This document shows, in pieces, positions 1-8,961 of a stretch of 46,916 bases of DNA. The translations under genes and the position numbers were made by a program. The notes under the pieces are model-generated. The model saw only the letters and a program-made list of their open reading frames with translations, made no database searches and was not told the DNA's origin. Within the stretch, counting starts at the first letter, position 1; each line of letters begins with the position of its first letter. This DNA comes from UBA8437 sp003445035 (GTDB lineage: Bacteria > Planctomycetota > Planctomycetia > Planctomycetales > Planctomycetaceae): the NCBI GenBank assembly GCA_937901285.1, contig CALCHI010000571.1, positions 1 to 46,916 on the forward strand, given 5' to 3'.

Positions 1-2
1 CG

Positions 3-1079
3 CTCTCCCTGCTCCTGGTGACCGGGTGCGGCGACGCGGGCGCCCCGGCCGACGATGGCGGCGGGTCCGGTGACTCCGGTGGTGGTCTGCTGAAGGTCAG
101 CCGCAAGGAAGCCGAAACCGGCAACTACATCGTGCTGGGCACCCTGACCGATCAGTTCGACCGGGCCCAGGCCAAGGCTAACGTCGAAGACACGCTCGCT
201 CGACACTCAGACATCTCGGCCATGGTCGGCCTGTTTGCCTACAATCCGCCGGCCATCCTCGAGGCTCTCCAGCAGGCCGATCGCCTCGGTGAGGAGCAGA
301 CGGTCCAGGTGATCGCTTTCGACGAGGCCGATGAAACGCTGCAGGGGATCAAGGACGGGACCGTCTACGGCACTGTGGTCCAGAACCCTTACATGTACGG
401 GTACAAGTCGGTTGAGGTGTTGGCCGCACTGGAGAGCGGCAAGACCGATGTGATTCCGGAGGACAAGTTCATCGACATCCCAGCTCGTCAGATCCGCAAG
501 GACAACGTCGACGACTTCTGGACCGACCTGAAGGCCAAGGTTGGTGGCGATGCGAAAAACGACACCAAGGAGGGCAAGCCGCGTTTTGCCTACGTCACCA
601 ATGGTGTGGCGTCGTTCTGGACGATTGCCTCCAAGGGTGTGATCGCGGCAGGAAACAAGCTGGGAGTCAACACCGACGTACTGATGCCGGCCGAGGGGAT
701 TGCCGACCAGAAGCGGATGATCGAGGATCTGATCACCCGGGGGGTCCAGGGGATCGCCGTCAGCCCGATCGACGCTGAGAACCAGGTCGACCTGCTCAAC
801 CAGGCCGCCGAAAAGACCCGCCTGATCACCCACGACTCAGACGCTCCGAAGGCCAACCGCCTGGTTTACATCGGCATGGACAACTACACCGCCGGGCGAA
901 TGTGCGGCGAGTTGATCCGGGAGGCGTTGCCCAAGGGGGGCAAGGTGATGTTGTTCATCGGTCGACTCGAACAGGACAATGCCCGTTTGCGGCGTCAGGG
1001 AGTGATCGATGCGCTGTTAGGCCGTTCGGCCGACAACACGCGTTTCGATCCCGCTGACAAGGTTCTCGAGGGCCGCTAG
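3..1079 (+). CDS. Sugar ABC transporter substrate-binding lipoprotein, circularly permuted (5' partial)
   Basis: This is a periplasmic-binding-protein-like sugar receptor of an ABC importer; its 5' end lies outside the window. The frame opens in a lipoprotein signal peptide (LLLVTGC, cysteine at about base 28) followed by a Gly/Asp/Ser-rich linker. The order of the two halves is inverted relative to the family. Bases 123-551 encode what is normally the C-terminal half (YIVLGTLTDQFD, MVGLFAYNPPAILEAL, FDEADETLQGI, TVVQNPYMYGY). Bases 576-1070 encode what is normally the N-terminal half (FAYVTNGVASFWTIA, PAEGIADQKRM, ITHDSDAP, GKVMLFIGRLEQDNARLRRQG). The reading frame stays open throughout and stops just before the ATPase gene, so it looks functional. 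Sugar specificity cannot be read from sequence. Confidence 0.85.
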   Translation, partial: LSLLLVTGCGDAGAPADDGGGSGDSGGGLLKVSRKEAETGNYIVLGTLTDQFDRAQAKANVEDTLARHSDISAMVGLFAYNPPAILEALQQADRLGEEQTVQVIAFDEADETLQGIKDGTVYGTVVQNPYMYGYKSVEVLAALESGKTDVIPEDKFIDIPARQIRKDNVDDFWTDLKAKVGGDAKNDTKEGKPRFAYVTNGVASFWTIASKGVIAAGNKLGVNTDVLMPAEGIADQKRMIEDLITRGVQGIAVSPIDAENQVDLLNQAAEKTRLITHDSDAPKANRLVYIGMDNYTAGRMCGELIREALPKGGKVMLFIGRLEQDNARLRRQGVIDALLGRSADNTRFDPADKVLEGR

Positions 1080-1106
1080 GCCGTCTCACCAGGTCTTTGC
1101 CACCCG

Positions 1107-2675
1107 ATGTCCGACGCTCCCACAGATCGCGGCGCGGCTTCAGCCGGAAACCGCATCGACACGGAGGACCGGTTGCTGGAAGTCCGTTCCGTCAGCAAAC
1201 GGTTCCCCGGGGTGCTGGCTCTCGACCGGGTGGACCTGGTGTTGCACCCCGGCGAAGTGCTGGCGGTGATCGGCGAGAACGGGGCCGGCAAGAGCACGTT
1301 GATGAAGATCCTTGCCGGTGTACAACCGGCCGACACCGGCGAACTGCTCGTCGATGGCCAGCCGGTGCAGATCGACGGAGTCGAGGAGGCGTTGGCGGCC
1401 GGCATTGCGTTGATCCACCAGGAACTCAACCTCGCCGACAACCTCGACATCGCCGCCAACATCTTCCTGGGTCGGGAACCTCGCCGGGGGCCGGCGGGGG
1501 TTCTGATCGACCACGCACGGACTCACGGTCAGTCCCGGCGGTTTCTCGACATGGTCGGCCTGGCCATCGACCCGGCAACGATCGTATCGGAACTGACCAT
1601 TGGCCGGCAGCAGATGGTCGAGATCGCCAAGGCGCTGTCGGTTGATGCGAGGGTGCTGATCATGGACGAGCCCACATCGAGCCTCTCGCAGAGCGAGGCC
1701 GAGAGTCTCTTCGAGGTGATCGGTCAACTGCGGGATGCGGGCAAGAGCATTGTCTACATTACGCATCGGCTCAGCGAAGTCATCCGGTTGGCCGATCGTG
1801 TCACCGTGCTCAGGGACGGAGCCAATGCCGGAGAACTGGACCGGCAGGAGATCACTCACGACGCGATGGTCCAGTTGATGGTCGGACGTGACATCGAGCA
1901 ACTTCAGCGCGACGCCGATCGCCAACTGGGTGAAGTGGTACTGGAAGCCAGTGGCCTGCGGTCGCCTGCGTTTCCGGACCACAGGCTGGATTTCTCGGTT
2001 CGAGCCGGCGAGATCGTCGGGCTGGCCGGATTGGTCGGTGCTGGCCGAACTGAACTGCTGCAGACGCTCTTTGGGATCACCCCGGCCCTGGATGGCCAGT
2101 TGAAGATCGGGGAGATCCCGTTGTTGCCTCAGGATCCCCGCCAGGCGATCCGTGCGGGGCTGGCCCTGGTTCCCGAGGACCGCAAGCAGCAGGGGCTGGT
2201 GATCGAGATGACCGTTCGTGAGAACATGAGCCTGCCGTCACTGAAACGGGATGCGCGGTCTGGGTTCCTCAATCGTGGTCGTGAGAAGGAGATTGGTGAT
2301 CGGATGATTGAGCGGTTGCGGGTCAAGACACCCGGCCCCGAGCAGGTTGTCCGCTACCTTTCCGGGGGCAACCAGCAGAAGGTGGTGCTCGGAAAGTGGC
2401 TGGCGATGGAGCCGCGGGTGCTCTTGATGGATGAACCGACCCGTGGGATCGACGTGGGCGCCAAGCAGGAGATCTATGCGTTGATGGACGAACTTGCCGC
2501 TCGGGGAGTCGCTATCCTGTTTGTTTCCAGCGAGATGGAGGAGGTGCTGCGGATGTCCGACCGGGCGGTGGTGATGCACGAGGGCCGGATCGCCGGCGAA
2601 CTGGACCGCGAGGTGCTGGCCGGTGGTGAGGGTGAGGAGGCGGTGATGCAACTGGCGACCGGGGCAGCTGGATGA
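1107..2675 (+). CDS. Sugar ABC transporter ATP-binding protein, two ATPase domains (RbsA/MglA type)
   Basis: This 522-residue protein powers sugar import at the cytoplasmic face. The first nucleotide-binding domain (about 25-255) has Walker A GENGAGKST at 57-64, a signature-like LTIGRQQMVEIAKALS and Walker B LIMDEPTSSLS. The second domain (about 275-515) has a degenerate Walker A region (GLVGAGRTELLQ), an intact signature YLSGGNQQKVVLGKW and Walker B LLMDEPTRGID. One intact and one degenerate P-loop is normal for RbsA/MglA-type proteins. It begins 27 nt after the binding-protein gene and overlaps the permease gene by 4 nt (ATGA), so the three genes form an operon. I see no strong Shine-Dalgarno sequence at this ATG. 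Family assignment is firm; substrate is unknown. Confidence 0.93.
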   Translation: MSDAPTDRGAASAGNRIDTEDRLLEVRSVSKRFPGVLALDRVDLVLHPGEVLAVIGENGAGKSTLMKILAGVQPADTGELLVDGQPVQIDGVEEALAAGIALIHQELNLADNLDIAANIFLGREPRRGPAGVLIDHARTHGQSRRFLDMVGLAIDPATIVSELTIGRQQMVEIAKALSVDARVLIMDEPTSSLSQSEAESLFEVIGQLRDAGKSIVYITHRLSEVIRLADRVTVLRDGANAGELDRQEITHDAMVQLMVGRDIEQLQRDADRQLGEVVLEASGLRSPAFPDHRLDFSVRAGEIVGLAGLVGAGRTELLQTLFGITPALDGQLKIGEIPLLPQDPRQAIRAGLALVPEDRKQQGLVIEMTVRENMSLPSLKRDARSGFLNRGREKEIGDRMIERLRVKTPGPEQVVRYLSGGNQQKVVLGKWLAMEPRVLLMDEPTRGIDVGAKQEIYALMDELAARGVAILFVSSEMEEVLRMSDRAVVMHEGRIAGELDREVLAGGEGEEAVMQLATGAAG

Positions 2676-4540
2676 AACAGGTCGTGGGGATCTTCAGCCT
2701 GCTGCTGTTCGTCTTCGTGGCGACGGCGTTGATGAGCGACGCGTTCCTCAAGCCGTTCAACCTCGAAAACCTGATGAAGCGGACGGCCCTGTTCGGGATC
2801 ATCTCGATCGGGGTCGCCTTTGTGATCATCACCGGCGGCATCGATCTCTCGGTCGGCTCGATCATCTGCCTGGTCGGCTGTGGCCTGCCGTTTCTGCTCC
2901 AGGTCGAGTATGTCGCTCTCGGAGAGGTGTCGATCTCCAGCGTCACCGCGAGCACCGGCAGGATCGAACTGGCCCGTCCCCCGGATGGATTTTCCTCGGG
3001 TGACCGAGTCCGTTTGATCGGGTCGTCAGCTGACAATGACCGGCTGTACCGGGTCAGCGGGATCGGGTCGACGGGGATCAACGTCGAGCCCCGTCCCGGA
3101 TCGGATGCCACCGATGGCCGCCTGGCCGTGGTCCATCCGGTGAAAGTGGACGGGACAGCGCTGGTCGTCAGCAAGTCGTTCACCGATCGGGATGGTGTCG
3201 GTCACCGACTGGCTCCTCGTGATCGCGTGGCCTTTGTTCTCGAGGACGGACGCGAGGGGGCCACGGCGCGGATCGTGTCGGTCGACGGTGACCGACTGGC
3301 GCTCTCCGAAGCCCCTCCGGAACAGCTGGCCGGCGTGCTGGGTTTGGACCGCCGGCCGTGGACCAGTGTCCCTGTGGCACTGGCGATCGTGCTCGGTGCC
3401 TCGCTGGCAATCGGTCTGTTCCACGGACTGTTGATCGCGCGTCTCAAGCTGCAGCCGTTCGTCGTCACCTTGTGCGGGCTCTTGCTTTACCGCGGAATCA
3501 CGCGGGGCTTCACGCAGGATCAGACCCAGGGACTGATTGACGAGTACCCGAATTTGAAACTGATTGCGACAGCCGAGCTGGTGCGGATCCCGTTGGTCTG
3601 GGGGCTTTTGGTCGCGGGCGGTGTGCTGCTGGTCGGAGGATCTGTCTGGGCATGGCTCAGTCGCAGGCGGCTTGATGGCGAAGGGACGTTGCTGGGAGCG
3701 ATGGCGGTGCCGGTCTCGACGGTGTTGCTGGGCCTGAGCCTGCTGGTCTGGGGCCTGGGAGCGATACCTTCTCAGGAGACGATTGCGATCGAGGCCGATC
3801 GGCAGCAGTCGGTTCGCGTCGATCTTCCCGAAGGGACCAGCCGAGTGAGGGTCGAGGCCGTCGTCGGGGAGGGGGGGGAATGGGAGACGATCGACGAGAC
3901 GGACGTGGCCGTTTCGGAGGCGCGCCAGGAATTGACCGTCCCGTCACTCGAGACGATCATCGAGGCCAGGCCGGGCGAGTGGACCGAATTGCGGGTGGTG
4001 GTGCTCGAACGGGCCGAGCCGGAAATCGGTCTGCCGGCACCGCTGGTGATCCTGCTGGTCGTCGGCGTGCTCGCGTCGGTGTTTCTCAACCACACCATCT
4101 ACGGCCGTTACCTGCTGGCGATGGGGAACAACGAGGAGGCGGCCCTGTACAGCGGGATTCACACCGGCCGGATGATTGTCCTGGCCTATGTCATCTGTGC
4201 GGGACTGGCCGGGCTTGGCGGCGTGCTGTTCGTGCTCGATATCAACTCGGCTCAGCCGGTTGACTTCGGCAACTTCTACGAGTTGTACGCTATCGCTGCA
4301 GCGGTGCTGGGCGGCTGCAGCCTGCGAGGGGGAGAGGGAACGATCCTGGGGGTTGTGATCGGGGCCGCGTTGATGCGGGTGTTGAAGAATATGATCACAC
4401 TGGTCGACTGGATGCCGACCTACATCGAGTACGCGATCATCGGGGCGGTGATCCTGGCCGGGGTGATCGTTGACGAACTGGTCAAGCGTGCCGCCGCCCG
4501 TCGGCGGTTGCAGCGGATTCGTGGCGGTGACGCCCAATGA
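2672..4540 (+). CDS. Sugar ABC transporter permease (RbsC family) with two large insertions
   Basis: The core matches RbsC-type permeases: IITGGIDLSVGSI (53-65), HGLLIARLKLQPFVVTLCG (251-269), YGRYLLAMGNNEEAALYSGI (477-496) and ELYAIAAAVLGGCSLRGGEG (537-556). RbsC proteins are usually about 320 residues; this one is 622. Insert 1 (residues about 79-230, bases 2906-3361) is soluble and looks beta-rich. Insert 2 (about 308-455, bases 3593-4036) adds two membrane helices, a basic loop (SRRRLDGEG) and another beta-rich stretch. By RbsC topology and the positive-inside rule, both soluble parts should face the periplasm. The frame is continuous and the core motifs are intact, so this is an elaborated permease rather than an assembly error. 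It overlaps the ATPase gene by 4 nt. Confidence 0.88.
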   Translation: MKQVVGIFSLLLFVFVATALMSDAFLKPFNLENLMKRTALFGIISIGVAFVIITGGIDLSVGSIICLVGCGLPFLLQVEYVALGEVSISSVTASTGRIELARPPDGFSSGDRVRLIGSSADNDRLYRVSGIGSTGINVEPRPGSDATDGRLAVVHPVKVDGTALVVSKSFTDRDGVGHRLAPRDRVAFVLEDGREGATARIVSVDGDRLALSEAPPEQLAGVLGLDRRPWTSVPVALAIVLGASLAIGLFHGLLIARLKLQPFVVTLCGLLLYRGITRGFTQDQTQGLIDEYPNLKLIATAELVRIPLVWGLLVAGGVLLVGGSVWAWLSRRRLDGEGTLLGAMAVPVSTVLLGLSLLVWGLGAIPSQETIAIEADRQQSVRVDLPEGTSRVRVEAVVGEGGEWETIDETDVAVSEARQELTVPSLETIIEARPGEWTELRVVVLERAEPEIGLPAPLVILLVVGVLASVFLNHTIYGRYLLAMGNNEEAALYSGIHTGRMIVLAYVICAGLAGLGGVLFVLDINSAQPVDFGNFYELYAIAAAVLGGCSLRGGEGTILGVVIGAALMRVLKNMITLVDWMPTYIEYAIIGAVILAGVIVDELVKRAAARRRLQRIRGGDAQ

Positions 4541-4630
4541 TCGCCGACACGGCGATTGGCGTGGCGATCCGGATCCGACGACGGGTAAGATCGATCAACC
4601 AAGCTTCATTCTCGATCTCGGGATGCCACG

Positions 4631-7600
4631 ATGTCTGACAACAGCCGGAAGCTGACTGCGTGCCTTGACGGACTGATCGTCGCCTGCCTGCTGGTCCCGG
4701 GGTTGCCGCTGCAGGCGGCTGACAAGTTGCCGCGTGTGCCCGAGGGTTTCACGATCGAGGTGGCGGCCGCTTCGCCGTTGGTCAAGCACCCGATGCTGGC
4801 CGGCTTCGATCACCGTGGCCGATTGTTCATCGCCGCGAGTTCCGGCAAGAACATCCGCTCGGCCGACCTGGTCAAGGATCCTCCCAACCTGATCCGGATG
4901 ATCGCCGACACCGACGGAGACGGGGTTTTTGACCGCAGCACGATCTTCGCCGACAAAATGACCTTGCCGATGGGAGCGTTGTGGCACCGCGGGGCGTTGT
5001 ACGTGGCCAGCCCACCCAATATCTGGCGGCTTCGTGATTTCGACGACGACGGGGTCGCCGACGAACGGACGATCCTGGTCGACACGTTCGGGTTCAGTGG
5101 CAATGCGGCGAGCGTCCACGGCTGCTTCCTGGGACCCAACGGCCGCCTGTACTGGTGCGACGGGCGTCACGGACACGAGTTCCGTGACAAGAACGGGAAG
5201 GTGATCAGCAAGGGGAAGGCCGCGCGGATCTTCAGTTGCCGTCTCGACGGCAGTGACGTGCAGACCTGGTGTGGAGGGGGAATGGACAACCCGGTCGAGG
5301 TCGACTTCCTGTCGACCGGCGAAATGATCGGCAGCGTCAATATCTTCCTCGGCCGGCCGCGGGACGACTGCCTGGTTCACTGGGTCGACGGCGGTGCCTA
5401 TCCGCGGTTCGACCAGGCGTGTGTGGCCGAGTTCCCCAAGACCGGACCGTTGATGCCGCCGATGACCCGCTTCGGTCACGTGGCCGTTTCGGGGATGACC
5501 CGGTACCGGTCGACGGAGTTCGGTCCGGAATACCGGGACAACGTGTTCACGACATTGTTCAATACGCACAAGGTGGCCCGGAGCGTGGTCACTCGCGACG
5601 GGGCGACGTTTCGGACCACCGAGCACGAGTTTCTGGTCAGTGACGATCCGGACTTTCACCCCACCGATGTGCTCGAGGACGCCGACGGCAGCCTGCTGGT
5701 GATCGATACCGGGGGCTGGTTCCGTATCGGCTGTCCGGTGTCAAAGGTGGCCAAGCCCGACATCCACGGGGCGATCTACCGGATCCGCCGCAAGGGCGCC
5801 CACAAGGTCAAGGATCCCCGCGGTCGATTTCTCGACGCGGCTCGTCTCACACCCGCTGCGCTGGCACGGCACCTCGATGACGCGAGACCGGTGGTCCGTG
5901 AGCGGGTGATTGATCGCCTGGCCCAGGCCGGGATCGATGCCATCGGTACGCTCGAGGGCGTGTTGGCCGAGAGGTCGGCCGGTTCGTTGACCAGGCGGGT
6001 GTCAGCGGTCTGGTCCCTGTCACGGATCGACAAGGAGGCGTCGCTGCGACCTCTCAGAGCGGCCCTGGCTGATCCGGCTGCGGAGGTGCGTGTGGCGGCG
6101 ACTCGGTCGTTGGGGACACTTGGTGACCACCAGGCGATGCCGCAACTGATCGGGTTGCTTTCCGGAGACAAGTCATCCGCGGTGCGACGAGGGGCCGCGA
6201 CCGCCCTGGGACGGATTCTCGAGACATCGGGGGTCTCGGGGGCGGCCAGCACAAGGGCTCCGACGGTGGCCTCGCTGCTGGCGGCGTCGGGGCGTTCGGG
6301 CATCGATCGGTTCGAGGAACACGCGTTGTTGTACGCGGTGATCCGGACCAACGATGCGGCCGCGACCAGGCCGCTGCTGGCCGACCGCCGTCCGGCGATC
6401 CGGCGGGCCGCGCTGGTGGCACTGGACCAGATGTCCGACGGTGGCCTGACACGTGAATTGGTGGTGCCACTGCTGGACACCGACGACCCGGGCCTGCAGC
6501 AGGCGGCTCTGGAGGTGATCGGACGCCACCAGGGGTGGGCCGACCAGACCCGAGGATTGCTCGAGACGTGGTTGGCCGAAAAGGCCATTGATGCCAAACG
6601 GTCGTCGGTGATCCGTGGGTTCCTGCTGTCCCAGCAGGGCGACATGGCGATCCAGAAGCTGGTGGCCGAGCGGCTGGGTGACGACAGCCTGGGCCTTTCG
6701 GCGCGGCGGTTGCTGATCGATGTGGTGGGACGTTCCAGCATCGAGACGTTGCCGGCCGGATGGCGGGAGATGCTGGTGGCGTCGCTGGGTCACGACGATC
6801 TGACCATTCGCGAAGGGGCGGTGCGTGCGTTGGCGTCGCGGCGGCTGATTGATCCTTCTCTTGAGAAACTGATCGACGATTCGAAACAACCCGCGTCGCT
6901 GCGTGTCGCCGCCCTGGGAGGGTTGGCCGAAAGACCGCTGGCGGCCGAGCGATTCGGTTTCCTGCTGAAACGGCTGGATGCCGACCTCCCGCCGCTGTCG
7001 CGGCTGGCGGCCGCCCGCGTGGCGGCGGCCGTGAGGTTGAACAAGTCGCAGCAGGTTCAGGTTGCCATGCGGATCAAGACCGCCGGACCGCTGGTGCTCC
7101 CGGTGCTCCTCAAGTCGTGTCGGGATGTCGGCGATTCCCGGGTGGCCTCCGCGGTACTCGACAGTCTTGAATCGGACAAGGCGGCCGAGGGCCTCTCGGC
7201 TGCTGACCTGATTGAATCGATCGAGCGGATGTCGGCACCGTTCGACAAGAGGGGCCGAAAGCTGCTGGCGAAAGTCGACCGGAAACTGGCCAGCCGGCGA
7301 GCGGAGTTGAGAGGCCGGATCGCCGGGCTCTCCGGCGGCGACGTGGCCCGCGGTCGGGTAATCTTTTTCGGCAAGAAGGCCGCGTGCAGCGGGTGTCACT
7401 CGGTGGGTGACCGCGGAGGCCGTGTGGGGCCGGCGCTGTCGACCATCGGCGATATCCGGCAACCCGGTGATCTGCTCGAGTCGATCGTGCTGCCCAGTGC
7501 ATCGTTTGCCCGGGGGTTCCGGTCGTACACGGTGGCCACCGAGTCGGGACGTGTGTACACCGGAGTGATCAGCCGGGAGACGACACGGGCCATCTGGATC

Positions 7601-7783
7601 AAGGCGGCTGATCTCTCCGAGGTCCGCGTGCCAAGGAAGCAGGTCGAGGCGATCCGCGAATCGGCCACGTCGATCATGCCCCAGGGACTCGACAAGACGC
7701 TCACGCCCGGGCAACTCGCCGACCTGCTCGCGTTTCTCCGCTCGTGCAAAGCCGCCACAGCCACGGCGACCACCGGCAAGTAA
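4631..7783 (+). CDS. PVC-type haem-binding / membrane-bound dehydrogenase-like protein with HEAT repeats
   Basis: A 1050-residue exported protein with the modular plan common in Planctomycetes and Verrucomicrobia. A signal peptide (cleavage near LPLQAA-DK, about residue 30) is followed by a propeller-like dehydrogenase domain (PEGFTIEVAAASPLVKHPM; RLYWCDGRHGHEF). HEAT-like helical repeats cover about 400-880, with recurring AxxALGxL-type units such as VAATRSLGTLGDHQAMPQL. The C-terminal c-type haem domain has CSGCH at 919-923 and a possible axial methionine in SIMPQGL. It probably works in the periplasm as an electron-transfer dehydrogenase or carbohydrate oxidase, but the substrate is unknown. 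A 90-nt gap separates it from the transporter operon; co-transcription is possible but not shown. Confidence 0.88.
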   Translation: MSDNSRKLTACLDGLIVACLLVPGLPLQAADKLPRVPEGFTIEVAAASPLVKHPMLAGFDHRGRLFIAASSGKNIRSADLVKDPPNLIRMIADTDGDGVFDRSTIFADKMTLPMGALWHRGALYVASPPNIWRLRDFDDDGVADERTILVDTFGFSGNAASVHGCFLGPNGRLYWCDGRHGHEFRDKNGKVISKGKAARIFSCRLDGSDVQTWCGGGMDNPVEVDFLSTGEMIGSVNIFLGRPRDDCLVHWVDGGAYPRFDQACVAEFPKTGPLMPPMTRFGHVAVSGMTRYRSTEFGPEYRDNVFTTLFNTHKVARSVVTRDGATFRTTEHEFLVSDDPDFHPTDVLEDADGSLLVIDTGGWFRIGCPVSKVAKPDIHGAIYRIRRKGAHKVKDPRGRFLDAARLTPAALARHLDDARPVVRERVIDRLAQAGIDAIGTLEGVLAERSAGSLTRRVSAVWSLSRIDKEASLRPLRAALADPAAEVRVAATRSLGTLGDHQAMPQLIGLLSGDKSSAVRRGAATALGRILETSGVSGAASTRAPTVASLLAASGRSGIDRFEEHALLYAVIRTNDAAATRPLLADRRPAIRRAALVALDQMSDGGLTRELVVPLLDTDDPGLQQAALEVIGRHQGWADQTRGLLETWLAEKAIDAKRSSVIRGFLLSQQGDMAIQKLVAERLGDDSLGLSARRLLIDVVGRSSIETLPAGWREMLVASLGHDDLTIREGAVRALASRRLIDPSLEKLIDDSKQPASLRVAALGGLAERPLAAERFGFLLKRLDADLPPLSRLAAARVAAAVRLNKSQQVQVAMRIKTAGPLVLPVLLKSCRDVGDSRVASAVLDSLESDKAAEGLSAADLIESIERMSAPFDKRGRKLLAKVDRKLASRRAELRGRIAGLSGGDVARGRVIFFGKKAACSGCHSVGDRGGRVGPALSTIGDIRQPGDLLESIVLPSASFARGFRSYTVATESGRVYTGVISRETTRAIWIKAADLSEVRVPRKQVEAIRESATSIMPQGLDKTLTPGQLADLLAFLRSCKAATATATTGK

Positions 7784-7787
7784 TCTT

Positions 7788-7825
7788 CACCGCAGCCCAC
7801 CGCAGCCCACCGCAGCCCACCGCAT
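7788..7825 (+). repeat. 10-bp tandem repeat immediately upstream of the CpaF-type gene
   Basis: The unit CGCAGCCCAC occurs three times perfectly (7791-7820), preceded by CAC and followed by the partial unit CGCATC. It fills almost the whole 43-nt space between the haem/HEAT gene and the next ATG (7827), where a Shine-Dalgarno sequence would be expected. A change in copy number would move the upstream stop away from the ATG without touching coding sequence. Confidence 0.8.
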
Positions 7826-7826
7826 C

Positions 7827-8945
7827 ATGTCCCGCGAAGCGATCTTCGAAGCCAGCCTCGATTATTTCCTGAGTCCGATCCGTGAGTTTCTTCACGACGA
7901 GACGGTGACCGAGGTGATGGTCAACGGTCACGACGAGGTGTACATCGAGCGTCGAGGCCAGTTGATCCGCACCGACGCCGCCTTTGCCGGCCCCGACGCG
8001 TTGCTCTCGGCAGTCCACAACGTGGCGCAGTACGTGGGCCGCGAGATCGATGAGGACCGGCCGGTGCTCGATGCCCGGTTGCCCGACGGATCGCGTGTCC
8101 ACGCCGTGATCCCTCCCAGCGCCCGCAGCGGTACCTACCTGACGATCCGGAAGTTCCAGCGAGACATCATGGGGCTGGGAGATTTCGTGCGGCTGGGGAG
8201 TCTCTCGGACACCGCCCGCGAGTTTCTCGAACTGTGTGTCGTGCTGAGGAAGAACATCGTGGTGGCCGGTGGGACCGGAACCGGCAAGACGACGATGCTC
8301 AACGCCGTCTCGACCGCGATTCCCGAGGAAGAGCGGATCGTGGTGATCGAGGACAGTTCGGAATTGCGTCTGGCCCAGACACACTGCCTGTACCTGGAGA
8401 GCCAGCAGGCCGACCGCCAGGGGCAGGGGGGGCTGGGGATTCGGGACCTGTTCCGAGCGTCGTTGAGAATGCGGCCGGATCGGATCCTGGTGGGCGAAGT
8501 CCGCGGCGGCGAAGCCCTGGACATGGTGCAGTCGATGATCAGTGGTCACTCGGGCAGCCTGACGACCGTCCACGCCACGACACCTCACGATGCGCTGGTA
8601 CGGCTTGAGACCCTGTCCTTGATGTCCGATGTCGAGTTGCCGGTGTATGTCGCCCGGGCGCAGGTCGCCTCGGCCATCCACCTGGTGATCCAGTTGTCGC
8701 GATTTTCCGAGGACGGATCGCGGAAAGTGACGCGGATCACCGAGGTGCACGGGTTGGACGAGACGAACCGGTATCAATCCCAGGATCTGTTTGTCAGTCG
8801 CCTGACTGGCCGAGCCGACAACGGGATGCTGACCGCCGACCTGTCGCCGACGGGGACGCGGCCGACGTTTGCCGACGAACTGGCTGAACACGCGCTGCAG
8901 CATCGCGCCGAGCTGACCCGCGAGATTTGGGGGCTGGACGAGTAG
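7827..8945 (+). CDS. CpaF/TadA-type secretion ATPase (type II/IV secretion superfamily)
   Basis: This 372-residue hexameric-type ATPase belongs to the CpaF/VirB11/TadA family that powers pilus assembly or secretion. The N-terminal domain has the family's EVMVNGHDEVYIERRGQL and RPVLDARLPDGSRVHAVIPP. The ATPase core has Walker A GGTGTGKTT at 148-156, VVIEDSSELRL (Asp box), RMRPDRILVGEVRGGEAL (Walker B region) and SGHSGSLTTVHATTP (His box). All catalytic motifs are present. It is shorter than typical CpaF (about 430-480) because the N-terminal extension is missing. No tadB/tadC, pilin or secretin genes lie nearby, so the gene looks orphaned within this window. Upstream, a tandem repeat replaces the usual ribosome binding site. 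Confidence 0.9.
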   Translation: MSREAIFEASLDYFLSPIREFLHDETVTEVMVNGHDEVYIERRGQLIRTDAAFAGPDALLSAVHNVAQYVGREIDEDRPVLDARLPDGSRVHAVIPPSARSGTYLTIRKFQRDIMGLGDFVRLGSLSDTAREFLELCVVLRKNIVVAGGTGTGKTTMLNAVSTAIPEEERIVVIEDSSELRLAQTHCLYLESQQADRQGQGGLGIRDLFRASLRMRPDRILVGEVRGGEALDMVQSMISGHSGSLTTVHATTPHDALVRLETLSLMSDVELPVYVARAQVASAIHLVIQLSRFSEDGSRKVTRITEVHGLDETNRYQSQDLFVSRLTGRADNGMLTADLSPTGTRPTFADELAEHALQHRAELTREIWGLDE

Positions 8946-8961
8946 GTCTCCGGGACCGCCG

